NCBI GenBank assembly: GCA_900321275.1 | Contig: ONVI01000021.1 | Location: 1 to 62,211 of the forward strand | Source of the DNA: an uncultured Eubacteriales bacterium | GTDB lineage: Bacteria; Bacillota; Clostridia; Oscillospirales; Oscillospiraceae | DNA length: 62,211 nt | Direction: 5' to 3' | Part shown: one piece after another, positions 7,307 to 14,227 of the stretch | Position numbering within the stretch: position 1 is the first letter of the stretch | Layout: each line of letters starts with the position of its first letter | The notes under the pieces: generated by a model | The model's database searches: none | What the model saw: only the letters and a program-made list of their open reading frames with translations | Told to the model about the DNA's origin: nothing | Position numbers and translations under genes: made by a program

Positions 7307-8407
7307 TCAAAGGCTCTGCCGGTCGGCGAAAGCGCGGTTTTTATAATAGGGGTCGCCGGTGACCTCGCGGATGACCTCGATCTCCGGGGGCAGGGCCGTC
7401 GGCTCCGGGCCGTAGGCGAAGAAGATGGCCCGGTCTTTGGCGAAGGGATAGACGTCCAGCTCCATGCGCCGTTTCTCGTAGGTAAAGCGGTATTTGAGCT
7501 TGCGCACGCTCCGCAGGCTCAGATCCGCCTCCATCAGATAGGTCACATATTCCTTTTCGGAGATGGGGCGCTCGGTCACCCAGCGGGTGCCGTCCTCGCC
7601 CACGCGCTTGGTGGTATAGAAAAAGAGCTGGTCGCCGAGGCTGGACTGCTGGCGGATGCGGCGCTCGATCTCCGGGTCGGAGGAGAGCAGATAGGTCTGC
7701 ATCATCTCGATGGGCAGGGCGCCGTATTTGCGGCTCAGCGCGTCCAGATCGGGCATGGCAACCAGATACTTGCGCTTGCCGGGCTCCGGCGCACTCTCGC
7801 CCAAAATGCGGTAGATCTGTGCCACGGCGCGGTTGATCTTGTCCTCAAAGTCCACGGAGTTGTCGATCACATAGTGGGCGTGGTGCGCGCTCCAGGCCCG
7901 CAGGGTGTTGTCGTCGGCGCGGCGCGCGTCCTCGATGCTCTCATAGCGGGCGGCGTTGCCGTAGTTGTAGGCGTACTCCGCGCCCTTCGCGCAGCTGACA
8001 AGATGCAGCACCGCGTCGTAATGGCTCAGGATCTCCGCCTCGGTTTTGCCGAAGTGGGCCAGCAGCTTTGTGAAAAACGCGTCGGAGACATACGCCTTGT
8101 CGTCGAGCACGGCCCGGTCATAGACGATCAGCACCTTCTCCTCCGGAACCTGCCGCGCCGCCTTCAGGGCCAGCTCTTCCTTGTGGAGCTGATCATCCAC
8201 CACAAAATACTGGAAGTCTTCCATGGACATGCAATTGGGAAAGGGGCCGACGCCGAAGCCGGAAATCAGCTCCGTCGCGGTTTCGGGGATGGTGATGACC
8301 TTCCATCCGTCTTCGCTTTTGAACTCCTTGAGGATACGGCTGATGAGCGTGGTTTTGCCCGCCGCGGGGCCGCCGGTCAGGACGACCCGGGTGATCTGCT
8401 TGGCCAT
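7307..8407 (-). CDS. AAA_28-type P-loop NTPase fused to a CYTH (triphosphate-binding) domain
   Basis: A 366-residue soluble protein. The N-terminal half carries a Walker A motif GGPAAGKT (12-19) and LIVYDRAVLDDKAY around residue 94, an aspartate-bearing kinase-like strand, fitting the AAA_28 family. The C-terminal half (about 210-360) has the alternating charged beta strands of a CYTH tunnel, with EIERRIRQQ, RWVTERPIS and YRFTYEKRRMELDVYPF. CYTH domains bind triphosphates (adenylate cyclase class IV, thiamine triphosphatase, inorganic triphosphatase). Such fusions are known but their substrate is not settled. Own promoter at 8474-8502; GAGGAGG site before ATG. Confidence 0.75.
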   Translation of the reverse strand: MAKQITRVVLTGGPAAGKTTLISRILKEFKSEDGWKVITIPETATELISGFGVGPFPNCMSMEDFQYFVVDDQLHKEELALKAARQVPEEKVLIVYDRAVLDDKAYVSDAFFTKLLAHFGKTEAEILSHYDAVLHLVSCAKGAEYAYNYGNAARYESIEDARRADDNTLRAWSAHHAHYVIDNSVDFEDKINRAVAQIYRILGESAPEPGKRKYLVAMPDLDALSRKYGALPIEMMQTYLLSSDPEIERRIRQQSSLGDQLFFYTTKRVGEDGTRWVTERPISEKEYVTYLMEADLSLRSVRKLKYRFTYEKRRMELDVYPFAKDRAIFFAYGPEPTALPPEIEVIREVTGDPYYKNRAFADRQSL

Positions 8408-8473
8408 AGGGGGGACGCCTCCTCTTCATGTCTATTGCGAAACATCATCTCGCAAGGAACGCACGACAGGTAT

Positions 8474-8502
8474 ATTGTACCATCCCCCGTTTCCTTTTTC
8501 AA
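8474..8502 (-). promoter_or_regulatory. Sigma-A type promoter of the ATPase-CYTH/GtrA unit
   Basis: Minus strand: -35 TTGAAA (8502-8497), 17-base spacer, -10 TACAAT (8479-8474). Confidence 0.65.
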
Positions 8503-8596
8503 TGCACAGAATTCGAGTAAGCGCAGTATTCTTTTCCCGGCGGAGAGCATTCTTGAAAATTTCCAGAATATTCCTTGCGCATTTATAGCATGATGA

Positions 8597-8761
8597 CGAG
8601 ACTTTGAATACGCCACAGAGATTTATAAGAAGAGCAGCTATGACATTGCCTTAGTCCAGCGGCTTTTACGGCACAGTTCCGCCTCCGTTACGCAACGATA
8701 TATCGGCGTTGAACCGCAGAGGATAGAGAGGGCGATTGAGGGACATGCGGATTTGTTGTAA
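8597..8761 (+). pseudogene. Tyrosine recombinase (integrase) C-terminal remnant
   Basis: Reading from 8597, after two in-frame TGA codons, 54 codons give ATEIYKKSSYDIALVQRLL then RHSSASVTQRYIGVEP and a TAA at 8759-8761. This is the end of a tyrosine recombinase: the H-S-S box and the catalytic tyrosine in TQRYIG are both present. The catalytic N-terminal part is absent and no start codon is available, so it is a relic. It borders the AT-rich island that follows. Confidence 0.7.
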
Positions 8762-8768
8762 TATCTTA

Positions 8769-8797
8769 TTGATACTTGATTCCTTTCCTGTTATTAT
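8769..8797 (+). promoter_or_regulatory. Promoter of the AT-rich secreted protein gene
   Basis: -35 TTGATA (8769-8774), 17-base spacer, -10 TATTAT (8792-8797), starting eight bases after the integrase relic ends. Confidence 0.6.
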
Positions 8798-8832
8798 TAG
8801 AAGAGACTTAAATAATTTGAGGCGATTGTAAT

Positions 8833-10539
8833 ATGGCGAAGCGCATTTGCTTTTTCTTGTTGTCTTTAATTATAATTACATTGAATATTACGCAATGTTA
8901 TGCAGACGATGCACCTTCTGATAACTCCTACTCTACATATTCAAGTCTATTAAGTATAGATATCGAACAGACTACGGTAAACGCAGGAGAACTTATTGTT
9001 GCGCATTATAGTGTTTTTGCCTCTGATATTACAATATTAGGCATAAATTGGGCTAGCCGAGGCTGGCGCTCTTTACCTTGCCCTATCACTGATGAGCACA
9101 GTGTATCATACAAAACAACGGAGAATGGAGATATATGGCTTGAAATAACAGTTCAACAACAGAACGGTACAATTACTACTGTGACAAGTGAAATCGTTCA
9201 TGTAATAAATGGACTATCTGTTGATTTGAATGTGAGTGGAATAGTAAACGGCGATTCCATTTATGCAGGAGATACAATTACTGTTGAATACTCAATAACA
9301 GGGGCTAGTGGTAATTATTCTGTCGAATTCTGGTGGGATATTGAAATAGAAGATGGAAGCCATTTTAACATTGAAAAAGTTACAACATCAAACGCTTATA
9401 GAACATTCTCGTATACTGTTACAAATCAGGCAAAAAGTATAGGATTTACTATTTTTGTATTTGATAAAAATGGGTGTAGTTATGGAGGGGGAAAGGAATA
9501 TAGTGTTCTCAATGGCGGGATAATCCCTATAAAGCCTCAAAGCGGACCAACAATTGAACTGAATTCAAGCCAATTTGGAGCTGGTGAAAACATCATTGCT
9601 ACGATTAGTAATTATACGGACTTTACTATTTTAGCAGCCAATTGGTGTAGCAGAGGTTGGAAGTCTCTTCCGCTAGATTTAAGTTACTTGCCTGAAATCT
9701 CATTTACAGAATATGAAGATTGTAATATGTGGTTAGAAATAGTTTATTCTGATGCAAATGGATATATTTTCTCTGAAAAAAGCGAAGAGATACGCGTATT
9801 GGGCATTTCTATTGCTATTGATACCAAAATCAACACAACAGATGAAGGAATTGGCCAAAGTATTACTATCAACTATCACATTGAAGGTGGTACCCCTCCT
9901 TATAGAGTTAGAACCAATTGGAGTATAAAAACGCAGAATATTAATTCCGATATTCTCTTTCAAGAAAGCTCATTGCCCGATGGCTTTATAAGCTATATTC
10001 CTACTCCTGATATTGAAGAACTAAACTATACTATTTGGGTTGTTGATAGCATCAATGCGGTGGCTAGCTGTTATGAGCCTTATCCTTATAAAATTGCTGA
10101 TAATATGATTCAAGGTGTCGTTACTTATACATGGAGTACTGACAATGATGTCATAACTGCGAGTGATGGACGGATAGAAGAAACTGTTCCTGTACACAAA
10201 CATATTTCTTCACCTACTTTATTTGAAAGGGGAAAAATAACTTATCTAGGGGACGCTTTTGAGAACAGTTCTTTTAATAGGCAGATGCGAATAATAGAAT
10301 TACCAGCGTTATCAGATATGAATGTATTATTTCTCCCTGATAATCTGTTGTCAATTGAAGATGAAGCCTTCACAAATTTACCTTGTGAGGCAATTATTGT
10401 CCCTAAAACATGTGTTTCAATAGGAAAACATGCCTTCGCAAATTGCTCAAACCTTGTTTATGTATGCATGAGCAAGGAAACTTCTTTTGAGGAAAACACG
10501 TTTGAAGGCTGCGAAAATGCAGTTATTGATGCCCAATGA
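8833..10539 (+). CDS. Secreted protein with duplicated Ig-like units and BspA-type leucine-rich repeat tail
   Basis: A 568-residue protein with a clear signal peptide (basic start, hydrophobic core 7-20, cleavage near CYA-DD). Two copies of a two-part unit follow: part A (about 41-127 and 240-324) with NWASRGWRSLP and NWCSRGWKSLP; part B (about 128-226 and 325-425), Ig-like, with GDTITVEYSITG and GQSITINYHIEG. The last 85 residues read SIEDEAFTNLP ... SIGKHAFANCSNL, typical of BspA-like (LRR_5) surface proteins. No sortase motif or anchor is visible. Codon use is AT-rich, unlike every neighbour, which with the flanking integrase and transposase relics points to transfer. Function unknown; adhesion or binding is a guess. 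Confidence 0.75.
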   Translation: MAKRICFFLLSLIIITLNITQCYADDAPSDNSYSTYSSLLSIDIEQTTVNAGELIVAHYSVFASDITILGINWASRGWRSLPCPITDEHSVSYKTTENGDIWLEITVQQQNGTITTVTSEIVHVINGLSVDLNVSGIVNGDSIYAGDTITVEYSITGASGNYSVEFWWDIEIEDGSHFNIEKVTTSNAYRTFSYTVTNQAKSIGFTIFVFDKNGCSYGGGKEYSVLNGGIIPIKPQSGPTIELNSSQFGAGENIIATISNYTDFTILAANWCSRGWKSLPLDLSYLPEISFTEYEDCNMWLEIVYSDANGYIFSEKSEEIRVLGISIAIDTKINTTDEGIGQSITINYHIEGGTPPYRVRTNWSIKTQNINSDILFQESSLPDGFISYIPTPDIEELNYTIWVVDSINAVASCYEPYPYKIADNMIQGVVTYTWSTDNDVITASDGRIEETVPVHKHISSPTLFERGKITYLGDAFENSSFNRQMRIIELPALSDMNVLFLPDNLLSIEDEAFTNLPCEAIIVPKTCVSIGKHAFANCSNLVYVCMSKETSFEENTFEGCENAVIDAQ

Positions 10540-10627
10540 TTTCTAGGCAAACAGTAGCAACGCAGAACGACACCAGTACAACCTCACAGGACAATTTGGG
10601 CTTCCGCCTTATTTGAAAGTGCACATT

Positions 10628-10689
10628 CAAATCCCCCAAGGGTTTTCCTTCCCAATTAAGAAAAGTATGGAAAACCCTTTGGGGATTTG
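10628..10689. terminator. Long inverted repeat after the secreted protein gene, probable terminator
   Basis: Arms of 21 bases (10628-10648 and 10669-10689) pair with one mismatch around a 20-base loop. It lies 89 bases after the stop of the AT-rich gene. It may be a terminator or the end of the transferred segment. Confidence 0.5.
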
Positions 10690-10710
10690 CTATTATGGTC
10701 TTGCGCGTGC

Positions 10711-10734
10711 GGGCGATTCGTGAATCGCCCCTAC
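10711..10734. repeat. REP-like palindrome next to the transposase relic
   Basis: GGGCGATTC-GT-GAATCGCCC (10711-10730) followed by CTAC. Read on the minus strand it starts GTAGGGG and then the palindrome; a similar GTAGGGG-headed palindrome is at 56877-56900. Such elements are typical substrates of REP-associated tyrosine transposases. Confidence 0.5.
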
Positions 10735-10772
10735 AGCAAGAGGATGGGGCGCCGTCTCAGAAGCGGACGCGA

Positions 10773-10970
10773 TCCTTGCTTGATATAGCGATCGGGTTTC
10801 TAAAGATGAACAGCAGCAAGCAAATTCACATGCACTGTCCCAATCTGATTATTTGGCAGCGATCTTACCATGACCATATAATCCGCAATGAAAACGATTA
10901 TAGGGAAATCTGGAATTATATTGACACAAATCCCGTTCGTTGGAGAGATGACTGTTTCTTTATAGGATAA
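10773..10970 (+). pseudogene. C-terminal remnant of a REP-associated (Y1, IS200-like) transposase
   Basis: An open stretch to TAA 10968-10970 reading GFLKMNSSKQIH, then IWQRSYHDHIIRNENDYR and WNYIDTNPVRW. The WQRSYHDHIIR and YIDTNP blocks are diagnostic for the C-terminal half of Y1 transposases of the RAYT group. The HUH catalytic motif and the N-terminal half are missing, so the copy is inactive. Confidence 0.7.
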
Positions 10971-10971
10971 A

Positions 10972-11021
10972 AATTCCTCCTGTTTGTTGGTCTTTTTGAC
11001 AGGCAACAAACAGGAGGAATT
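10972..11021. repeat. Perfect 18-bp inverted repeat
   Basis: AATTCCTCCTGTTTGTTG (10972-10989) and its exact complement (11004-11021) enclose a 14-base loop. It directly follows the transposase relic and closes the AT-rich island. It could be a terminator or an element end. Confidence 0.6.
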
Positions 11022-11143
11022 CATTGGTTCAGGCAAAAATATTTATTGGTGTTTCAGTCCGCAATCACACATACTTTTATAGGGTTCGTTGGTTTCTTCC
11101 AATCTTACCCAATCCAGCAAACCGTTGCGCCGCAAGCGTTTGC

Positions 11144-11938
11144 TCACCTTACGGCGTGCTTGCGTTTGAGGCTGAGATTGTCCGCGATCATCGCGATAAA
11201 TTCGCTATTCGTGGGTTTTCCCTTGATGCCGCTGACGGTGTAGCCGAAGAACTTTTGCAGCGTCTCCACGTCGCCGCGGTCCCACGCGACCTCGATGGCA
11301 TGGCGGATGGCGCGCTCGACGCGGGACGGGGTGGTGCCGAAGCGCTTGGCAACCTCGGGATAGAGCACCTTGGTGACGGCGTTGATCATGTCCATGTCCT
11401 TGATGGTCAGGATGATGGCCTCGCGCAGATACTGGTAGCCCTTGATGTGGGCGGGGACGCCGATCTCATGGATGATGTCGGTCACAACCTCCTCCAGATC
11501 CGCGTCCGGGTGCATGACCTCCGCGCTCTCGCGGAAGTCCACGCCCACGCCGGGGGTGCGCGGCAGGTCGAAGCTGAGCTGGCGGATCCGGGTGATAAGC
11601 GCCTGTACGTCGCAGGGTTTGGGGATAAAGTATTCCGCCCCGCACTCGGAGCACTCGGCAATGACCTTGCTGTTGACAAAGCCGGACAGCACGATCACGC
11701 GGCACTGGGAGCCCCGCTCCCGCAGGCGGCGCAGTACCTCCAGCCCGTCCAGCTTCGGCAGCACCAGCTCCAGCAGCATGAGATCCGGCTGAAGCTCTGC
11801 CGCGCGCTCCAGCGCCTCCATCCCGTCGGCCGCCATGCCGACGATCTCCATATCTCCCTCGGCGGCGACCAGCTCGCTGAGCTGCCGACAAAATTCACGG
11901 TTCGGGTCGACCGCGAGAATGCGAATTCCGGTTTCCAT
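11144..11938 (-). CDS. spo0A: Stage 0 sporulation protein A (Spo0A) with altered receiver site
   Basis: A 264-residue response regulator, the master switch of sporulation. The start is set at ATG 11936-11938, preceded by GGGAGGA, rather than the longer upstream frame. The C-terminal Spo0A DNA-binding domain is well conserved ([47 protein letters not shown]). In the receiver domain the phosphorylated aspartate of the family is replaced: [13 protein letters not shown] has Glu57 where Bacillus has Asp56 in LDIIMPHLDG, and the acidic pair is Asp11-Pro12 instead of Asp-Asp. Ser85 and Lys107 of the switch are kept. The protein may act without phosphorylation. Three 0A-box-like sites lie upstream. 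Confidence 0.9.
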   Translation of the reverse strand: METGIRILAVDPNREFCRQLSELVAAEGDMEIVGMAADGMEALERAAELQPDLMLLELVLPKLDGLEVLRRLRERGSQCRVIVLSGFVNSKVIAECSECGAEYFIPKPCDVQALITRIRQLSFDLPRTPGVGVDFRESAEVMHPDADLEEVVTDIIHEIGVPAHIKGYQYLREAIILTIKDMDMINAVTKVLYPEVAKRFGTTPSRVERAIRHAIEVAWDRGDVETLQKFFGYTVSGIKGKPTNSEFIAMIADNLSLKRKHAVR

Positions 11939-12052
11939 AATTGTAATCCTCCCTTGCAGCAATAGCCGGTGAAAAGCTTTTCCCAAAGCCGTAATCATCG
12001 CGTTTGTCGTGCTAAATGTACCATAAGCGCAAGTTTTGCGACAACAGAAAGC

Positions 12053-12059
12053 TGTCGAA
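12053..12059. promoter_or_regulatory. 0A-box-like site in the spo0A leader
   Basis: TGTCGAA, the core of the Spo0A binding consensus, just downstream of the predicted spo0A transcription start. Confidence 0.5.
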
Positions 12060-12080
12060 CAATCGGGATTATCTGTTGAC

Positions 12081-12109
12081 ATAATATGATAATTTCAACC
12101 GGATTTCAA
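12081..12109 (-). promoter_or_regulatory. spo0A promoter
   Basis: Minus strand: -35 TTGAAA (12109-12104), 17-base spacer, -10 TATTAT (12086-12081). It lies 143 bases upstream of the Spo0A start. Confidence 0.65.
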
Positions 12110-12149
12110 GCTTCTTTTCCCAAATTCGCCCCGTTTTTCAAAAAAGCTT

Positions 12150-12166
12150 TGTCGAATTCTGTCGAA
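12150..12166. promoter_or_regulatory. Two tandem 0A-box-like sites upstream of spo0A
   Basis: TGTCGAA at 12150-12156 and again at 12160-12166, spaced one helical turn, 41 bases upstream of the -35. The arrangement suggests Spo0A controls its own gene. Confidence 0.55.
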
Positions 12167-12177
12167 AAGCAGAGTTT

Positions 12178-12205
12178 AAGAAAACGCTGAACCTGTCAGC
12201 GTTTT
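12178..12205 (-). terminator. Terminator of the RNase lipoprotein gene
   Basis: Perfect stem AAAACGCTGA/TCAGCGTTTT with a five-base loop directly at the stop codon, followed on the minus strand by TTTTCTTAAA. Confidence 0.7.
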
Positions 12206-12813
12206 CAATCGTATAAGAGCTCAAAGCTCTCGTAGTGGTCCGGGGTATAATAGATCAGGCCATCGTTGGAGAAGATGATGCGCTCCGGCCCGCGGGACCT
12301 TTTGCCGAGGGTATTGATGTCGCATTCCGCCCATTTGCGCCCCTTGGCCTTGGGAAGCTGCCCCTCGTAGTTGCCGAAGTAGTCCCCGCCGATGCACATG
12401 CCGGGCAGCACCTGCTCCAGCGAACCGCCGACCCACCCCGCCATCTGCGCTTCCTTCTTGGTGATGAAGTTCGGCGGCAGGTGACCGTAGGTGTGGATAT
12501 AGAGGGCCACGTCATCCTTGGTGGTATAGCTTCCGTTCTCGTCGAGTATCTCCGGCTCCTGCGCCGCTTTGGGCGTCTGCGAGGGCTTCGGCGTGCGGAC
12601 CGGCTTCGGTGTCTGAACCGGCGTCGGCTTTGGGCTCTGTGCCGGTTTCGGTGTCTGAACCGGCGTCGGCGTGAGCAGTGTGAGCTCCTGCCCCTGCGCA
12701 GCCGGCTTCTCCGCCGCCGGGGCAGTGTTCTGTACCGCGCAGCCTGCCAGGAGGCACAGGGAAAGCGCCAGCGCCAGCAACACCAGTACCGGCAGCAGCT
12801 TTTTTATCTTCAT
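12205..12813 (-). CDS. Lipid-anchored barnase-like guanyl ribonuclease
   Basis: A 202-residue predicted lipoprotein: basic start, hydrophobic core and lipobox LLAGC with Cys25. A proline-rich linker (about 48-85) repeats QTPKP units. Residues 95-202 match the microbial N1/T1 ribonuclease family, close to barnase: LPPNFITKKEA, GWVGGSLEQVLPG, IGGDYFGNYEG, WAECDIN, ERIIFSNDGLIYYTPDHY. By alignment the catalytic Glu163, Arg174, Arg178 and His193 correspond to barnase Glu73, Arg83, Arg87 and His102 with one inserted residue. The enzyme should cleave RNA outside the membrane. No barstar-like inhibitor gene is visible nearby; export may itself protect the cell. Confidence 0.85.
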   Translation of the reverse strand: MKIKKLLPVLVLLALALSLCLLAGCAVQNTAPAAEKPAAQGQELTLLTPTPVQTPKPAQSPKPTPVQTPKPVRTPKPSQTPKAAQEPEILDENGSYTTKDDVALYIHTYGHLPPNFITKKEAQMAGWVGGSLEQVLPGMCIGGDYFGNYEGQLPKAKGRKWAECDINTLGKRSRGPERIIFSNDGLIYYTPDHYESFELLYD

Positions 12814-12846
12814 GTTTGTCTGGCTCCCATCATAGAGTTTACCTGT

Positions 12847-12875
12847 ATCTTACCACGCTTCTCGCCCGCTGGCAA
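12847..12875 (-). promoter_or_regulatory. Promoter of the RNase lipoprotein gene
   Basis: Minus strand: -35 TTGCCA (12875-12870), 17-base spacer, -10 TAAGAT (12852-12847); divergent from the PAP2 gene promoter. Confidence 0.55.
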
Positions 12876-12928
12876 CGCCTCATACATAATCTTTGGAAAT
12901 CTCGTCCTGAAATTTGTGCGGAAAGCTC

Positions 12929-12957
12929 TTGCATTTTGTAACAGGTTGATGTATAGT
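12929..12957 (+). promoter_or_regulatory. Promoter of the PAP2 phosphatase gene
   Basis: -35 TTGCAT (12929-12934), 17-base spacer, -10 TATAGT (12952-12957). Confidence 0.65.
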
Positions 12958-12989
12958 TGTGACAACAAGTTACGAAAAGAGGGTGCTCT

Positions 12990-13958
12990 ATGTTATCTTC
13001 TGCGGCCGCAATGTGGCTTGACACCAATCTTGCCGGCTTTGATCATTTCTTTCTGTCCATTCAGCATTTCTTTGCGGACAAAGCGGGCGTTGTGCTGACA
13101 CCGTTCTTCCGCTTTATCACGTTTATGGGTGAGAAGGGCTGGCCCTTCTTCCTGCTGGCCTTTCTGTTCCTGCTGTTTGCGAACACGCGCGATCTGGGCG
13201 TGTGCATCTTCGGCGCCGTATGCTGCGGCGCGCTGATCACGAACGTTATCCTCAAGGACAATGTGGCCCGTCTGCGCCCCTTTGAAAACTCCATCGAATA
13301 TGAGCTCTGGTGGATGGCGGTCGGTTCCCCGGCGGAGGAGGGCTTCTCCTTCCCATCGGGACATGTGACGGCCTGTGCCGCGGGCATGACCGCGATCACC
13401 ATGATGCGCGGAAAGAAGTGGATTCTTCCCTCCATCGTCATCGTGCTGCTCATGGCGATCTCCCGTAACTACCTGATGGCTCACTATCCGTCCGACGTGA
13501 TCGCAGCCATCCTCATCGGCGTGTTCTCCGGCATCGTCTCGTGGTTCATCACGCAGCTTATTTTCCGCTTCCTCAACCGCAATCGCGCGAAGGTGCCGTT
13601 CTTTGGCTGGATCCTGGACTTTGACATCCGCGACGTCCTGCCCTTCCTGCCCCGCAGGGAGAAGAAGGCCGCGCCCGCGCCTGCTCAGAAAAAAGCTTCG
13701 GCCGCAGGGGACGACGATGTGAAGACCTATTCTTCCAGGCGACAGAAAGCGGACGCCGCGCCCGCAGAGGACGTAAAGCCCGCGCCCGCCCGTCCGGCGG
13801 CGAAGGAGGAGAGCGCCGCGCCTGCCCGCAGAGCCGCCCACACCGCGGCGGAGCCGGCGAAGGCTGCCCCCGCGAGAAGCGGCGGACGCCACGCCATACC
13901 CGAGGGAGCCAGGAGCAGCCGCCCGAAGGCCCCCGGGACTTATCAGGGCAAGCACTGA
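12990..13958 (+). CDS. PAP2-family membrane phosphatase with alanine-rich tail
   Basis: A 322-residue protein. The first 205 residues form about five or six membrane helices with the three PAP2 motifs: KDNVARLRP, PSGH, and SRNYLMAHYPSD. The family removes phosphate from lipid pyrophosphates (for example undecaprenyl pyrophosphate) at the outer membrane face, or from phosphatidates. The last 110 residues are an unusual low-complexity, charged Ala/Pro/Lys/Arg tail (APAQKKASAAG, KPAPARPAAKEE), probably disordered and cytoplasmic. GAGGG site before the ATG. Substrate is inferred only. Confidence 0.8.
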   Translation: MLSSAAAMWLDTNLAGFDHFFLSIQHFFADKAGVVLTPFFRFITFMGEKGWPFFLLAFLFLLFANTRDLGVCIFGAVCCGALITNVILKDNVARLRPFENSIEYELWWMAVGSPAEEGFSFPSGHVTACAAGMTAITMMRGKKWILPSIVIVLLMAISRNYLMAHYPSDVIAAILIGVFSGIVSWFITQLIFRFLNRNRAKVPFFGWILDFDIRDVLPFLPRREKKAAPAPAQKKASAAGDDDVKTYSSRRQKADAAPAEDVKPAPARPAAKEESAAPARRAAHTAAEPAKAAPARSGGRHAIPEGARSSRPKAPGTYQGKH

Positions 13959-13970
13959 GGAATCGTATCG

Positions 13971-14020
13971 AAAGCGTACTTTTGGCGAATACGCGAATGC
14001 GTATTCGCCATGCGCTTTTT
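13971..14020 (+). terminator. Terminator after the PAP2 gene
   Basis: Perfect 12-base stem TGGCGAATACGC/GCGTATTCGCCA with a GAAT loop, extended by AAAGCG/CGCTTT, ending in a T-run at 14016-14020. Confidence 0.65.
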
Positions 14021-14123
14021 CTGCCTCCCCATAAAGGAGCGCGCCTGAAAAGGGGTCCGGGAAGGATCTCCATGGCAGATTGTTACCATACGGTAAATTC
14101 CGCGCCGGGCGCTTTCCGTGCGG

Positions 14124-14151
14124 TTGAAATTTAAGAGATTTGTGGTATAAT
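14124..14151 (+). promoter_or_regulatory. htpG promoter
   Basis: -35 TTGAAA (14124-14129), 16-base spacer, -10 TATAAT (14146-14151). No CIRCE repeat was seen. Confidence 0.65.
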
Positions 14152-14227
14152 TCATTTTTATGGAACAAATCTCGGATTTCCGGCGCCTTTCCGGCGGAAA
14201 TCCCATCATACGGAGGAAAAACGAAAC

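Noticed and set aside
13959-14227. CIRCE operator of the HrcA regulon upstream of htpG
   Set aside because: No TTAGCACTC-N9-GAGTGCTAA repeat is found; the inverted repeat present is a terminator of the PAP2 gene.
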